In this document: positions 62,427 through 64,000 of the stretch, piece by piece
Layout: each line of letters begins with the position of its first letter
Numbering within the stretch: position 1 is the first letter of the stretch
From: Sphingomonas sp. LT1P40
GTDB lineage: Bacteria; Pseudomonadota; Alphaproteobacteria; Sphingomonadales; Sphingomonadaceae
Assembly: GCF_036663835.1 (NCBI RefSeq)
Contig: NZ_JAXOJT010000001.1
Coordinates: 1,922,001-1,986,000, forward strand
DNA length: 64,000 nt
Direction: 5' to 3'
Translations under genes and position numbers: made by a program
The notes under the pieces: generated by a model
Database searches by the model: none
Told to the model about the DNA's origin: nothing
What the model saw: only the letters and a program-made list of their open reading frames with translations

Positions 62427-64000
62427 TGACCACAAGTTCTTCTGGCGCCTACAAGATCATCGACCACAGCTATGATGCCGTGGTCGTGGGCGCGGGCGGT
62501 TCGGGCCTGCGTGCGACGATGGGTTGCGCCGAGGCCGGTCTGAAGACCGCGTGCATCACCAAAGTGTTCCCGACGCGCAGCCACACCGTGGCGGCACAGG
62601 GCGGCATCGCCGCCTCGCTCGGCAACAATTCGCCGGATCACTGGACCTGGCACATGTTCGACACCGTCAAGGGATCGGACTGGCTCGGCGACCAAGACGC
62701 GATCGAATATATGGTGCGCGAAGCGCCCGCCGCCGTGATCGAGCTCGAACATGCCGGCGTGCCGTTCAGCCGCAACGACAATGGCACGATCTATCAGCGC
62801 CCGTTCGGCGGCCATATGCAGAATATGGGCGAAGGCCCCCCGGTCCAGCGCACCTGCGCCGCCGCCGACCGCACCGGCCACGCGATGCTCCACGCGCTCT
62901 ATCAACAGAGCCTGAAGTATGACGCCGACTTCTATGTCGAGTATTTTGCGCTCGATCTCATCATGGAAAATGGTGCCTGCCGGGGCGTGATCGCGCTGTG
63001 CATGGAGGATGGCAGCATCCACCGTTTCCGCAGCCATTCGGTGGTGCTCGCCACCGGCGGCGGCGGTCGCGTGTACCAGTCGGCGACCAGCGCCCACACC
63101 TGCACCGGCGACGGTAACGGCATGGTGCTGCGCGCGGGACTGGCATTGCAGGACATGGAGTTCGTCCAGTTCCACCCCACCGGCATCTACGGCGCAGGCG
63201 TGCTGATTACCGAGGGTGCGCGCGGCGAAGGCGGCTATCTCACCAACTCCGAAGGTGAGCGCTTCATGGAGCGCTACGCCCCGTCGGCCAAGGATCTGGC
63301 GTCACGCGACGTCGTCGCCCGCTCGATGGCGGCGGAAATGCGCGAGGGGCGCGGCGTCGGCAAGGACGGCGATTACATCTATCTCCACCTCGACCATATC
63401 GACCCGAAGGTGCTGGCCGAGCGCCTGCCCGGCATCACCGAGACCGGCAAGATCTTCGCGGGCGTCGACCTGACGCGCCAGCCGCTGCCGGTCACGCCGA
63501 CCGTTCATTACAATATGGGCGGCATCCCGACCAATTATCATGGCGAAGTCGTGCAGTTGCGCGATGGCAACCCGGATTCGGTCGTCCCCGGCCTGTTCGC
63601 GGTCGGCGAAGCGGCATGCGTGTCGGTCCACGGTGCCAACCGGCTCGGCTCGAACAGCCTGATCGACCTGGTCGTATTCGGCCGTGCCACCGGCCTGCGC
63701 CTCAAAGAGACGCTCAAGCCCGGCACGCCGCACAATCCGCTGCCCAAGGGGTCGGAGGAATTCGCCCTGACCCGCCTCGACCATTTCCGCAACGCCAAGG
63801 GCGCAACGCCCACTGCGCAAATCCGTGCGGACATGCAAAAGACGATGCAGAAGCACTGCGCCGTGTTCCGCGACACCGCGCTGCTGGCCGAAGGCGCGAC
63901 GAAGATGGATGCGATCTATCAGAGTTTCCAGGATGTCCAGGTCACCGACCGCTCGCTGATCTGGAACACCGATCTGGTCGAAACGCTGGAACTCGACAAT
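62426..64000 (+). CDS. sdhA: succinate dehydrogenase flavoprotein subunit (3' end outside window)
   Basis: SdhA oxidises succinate to fumarate with covalently bound FAD. The first 525 residues are present and no stop is reached, leaving about 75 residues of the usual 600. [21 protein letters not shown] is the FAD loop, [10 protein letters not shown] carries His53 for flavin attachment, [21 protein letters not shown] and [14 protein letters not shown] are active-site blocks, and [22 protein letters not shown] is the FAD-binding C-part. The sdhB gene presumably follows outside. There is no frameshift in the part seen. Confidence 0.97.
   Translation, partial: MTTSSSGAYKIIDHSYDAVVVGAGGSGLRATMGCAEAGLKTACITKVFPTRSHTVAAQGGIAASLGNNSPDHWTWHMFDTVKGSDWLGDQDAIEYMVREAPAAVIELEHAGVPFSRNDNGTIYQRPFGGHMQNMGEGPPVQRTCAAADRTGHAMLHALYQQSLKYDADFYVEYFALDLIMENGACRGVIALCMEDGSIHRFRSHSVVLATGGGGRVYQSATSAHTCTGDGNGMVLRAGLALQDMEFVQFHPTGIYGAGVLITEGARGEGGYLTNSEGERFMERYAPSAKDLASRDVVARSMAAEMREGRGVGKDGDYIYLHLDHIDPKVLAERLPGITETGKIFAGVDLTRQPLPVTPTVHYNMGGIPTNYHGEVVQLRDGNPDSVVPGLFAVGEAACVSVHGANRLGSNSLIDLVVFGRATGLRLKETLKPGTPHNPLPKGSEEFALTRLDHFRNAKGATPTAQIRADMQKTMQKHCAVFRDTALLAEGATKMDAIYQSFQDVQVTDRSLIWNTDLVETLELDN

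Overview
The window reads as a chromosomal segment of a sphingomonad-type alphaproteobacterium (Sphingomonas or a close relative). The evidence is a high G+C sequence with GTG and TTG starts, a short-form HisG next to HisD and NusB, a CC_3452-type exported protein, a class I PHB synthase with a phasin, a MASE1 diguanylate cyclase, a NodT-family efflux lipoprotein and an sdhC-sdhD-sdhA order. No rRNA, tRNA, transposase, integrase, phage gene or CRISPR array was seen. Genes are tightly packed and many are coupled by ATGA, GTGA, TGATG or TAATG overlaps.

Layout. 1-4.7 kb: end of an alpha/beta hydrolase gene, a coupled DUF2332-DUF6157 pair, then hisG-hisD-DUF2314-nusB. 4.8-9.7 kb: exported 5'-nucleotidase, murA, a Crp/Fnr regulator, a 2OG-Fe(II) oxygenase, clpS. 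9.8-13.9 kb: phasin and PHB synthase, then an AlaC-like aminotransferase. 13.9-21.9 kb: outer-membrane barrel, thioesterase, diguanylate cyclase, HxlR regulator, CC_3452 protein, RelA/SpoT, DUF885 metallopeptidase. 22-27.9 kb: envelope sugar genes (GtrB-like GT2, PBP4, SAM methyltransferase, GtrA, GT-C-like membrane protein), with a 268-bp palindromic element between gtrA and the methyltransferase gene. 28-34 kb: a small A/T-richer orphan gene, galE-marC, msrA with a LytS/LytTR pair, aquaporin. 34-42 kb: Sua5, acyl-CoA dehydrogenase, a GntR-permease-ATPase ABC operon, nitroreductase, POT transporter, NnrU. 42-49.4 kb: acs coupled to a macrodomain gene, then a NodT-MacA-MacB export operon. 49.5-54.4 kb: xdhC, a MocA-like nucleotidyltransferase and a DMT transporter, a phosphodiesterase, a lipoprotein, a cupin_4 oxygenase. 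54.4-64 kb: hydrolase, phhA, then on the minus strand SDR, class B3 metallo-beta-lactamase and prmA, two soluble chemoreceptors, and sdhCDA running off the end.

The most notable non-gene structures are the palindromic element at 25287-25554, three modular REP/BIME-like repeats (28151-28279, 33858-33981, 49376-49497), a 19-bp perfect palindrome at 39513-39531, a 36-bp dyad in front of phhA, and TGC-rich palindromes flanking a good phasin promoter. The most suggestive gene pairing is acs with an O-acetyl-ADP-ribose deacetylase-type macrodomain. No single locus is an obvious new defence or biosynthetic system; the candidates are small and are graded in the findings.
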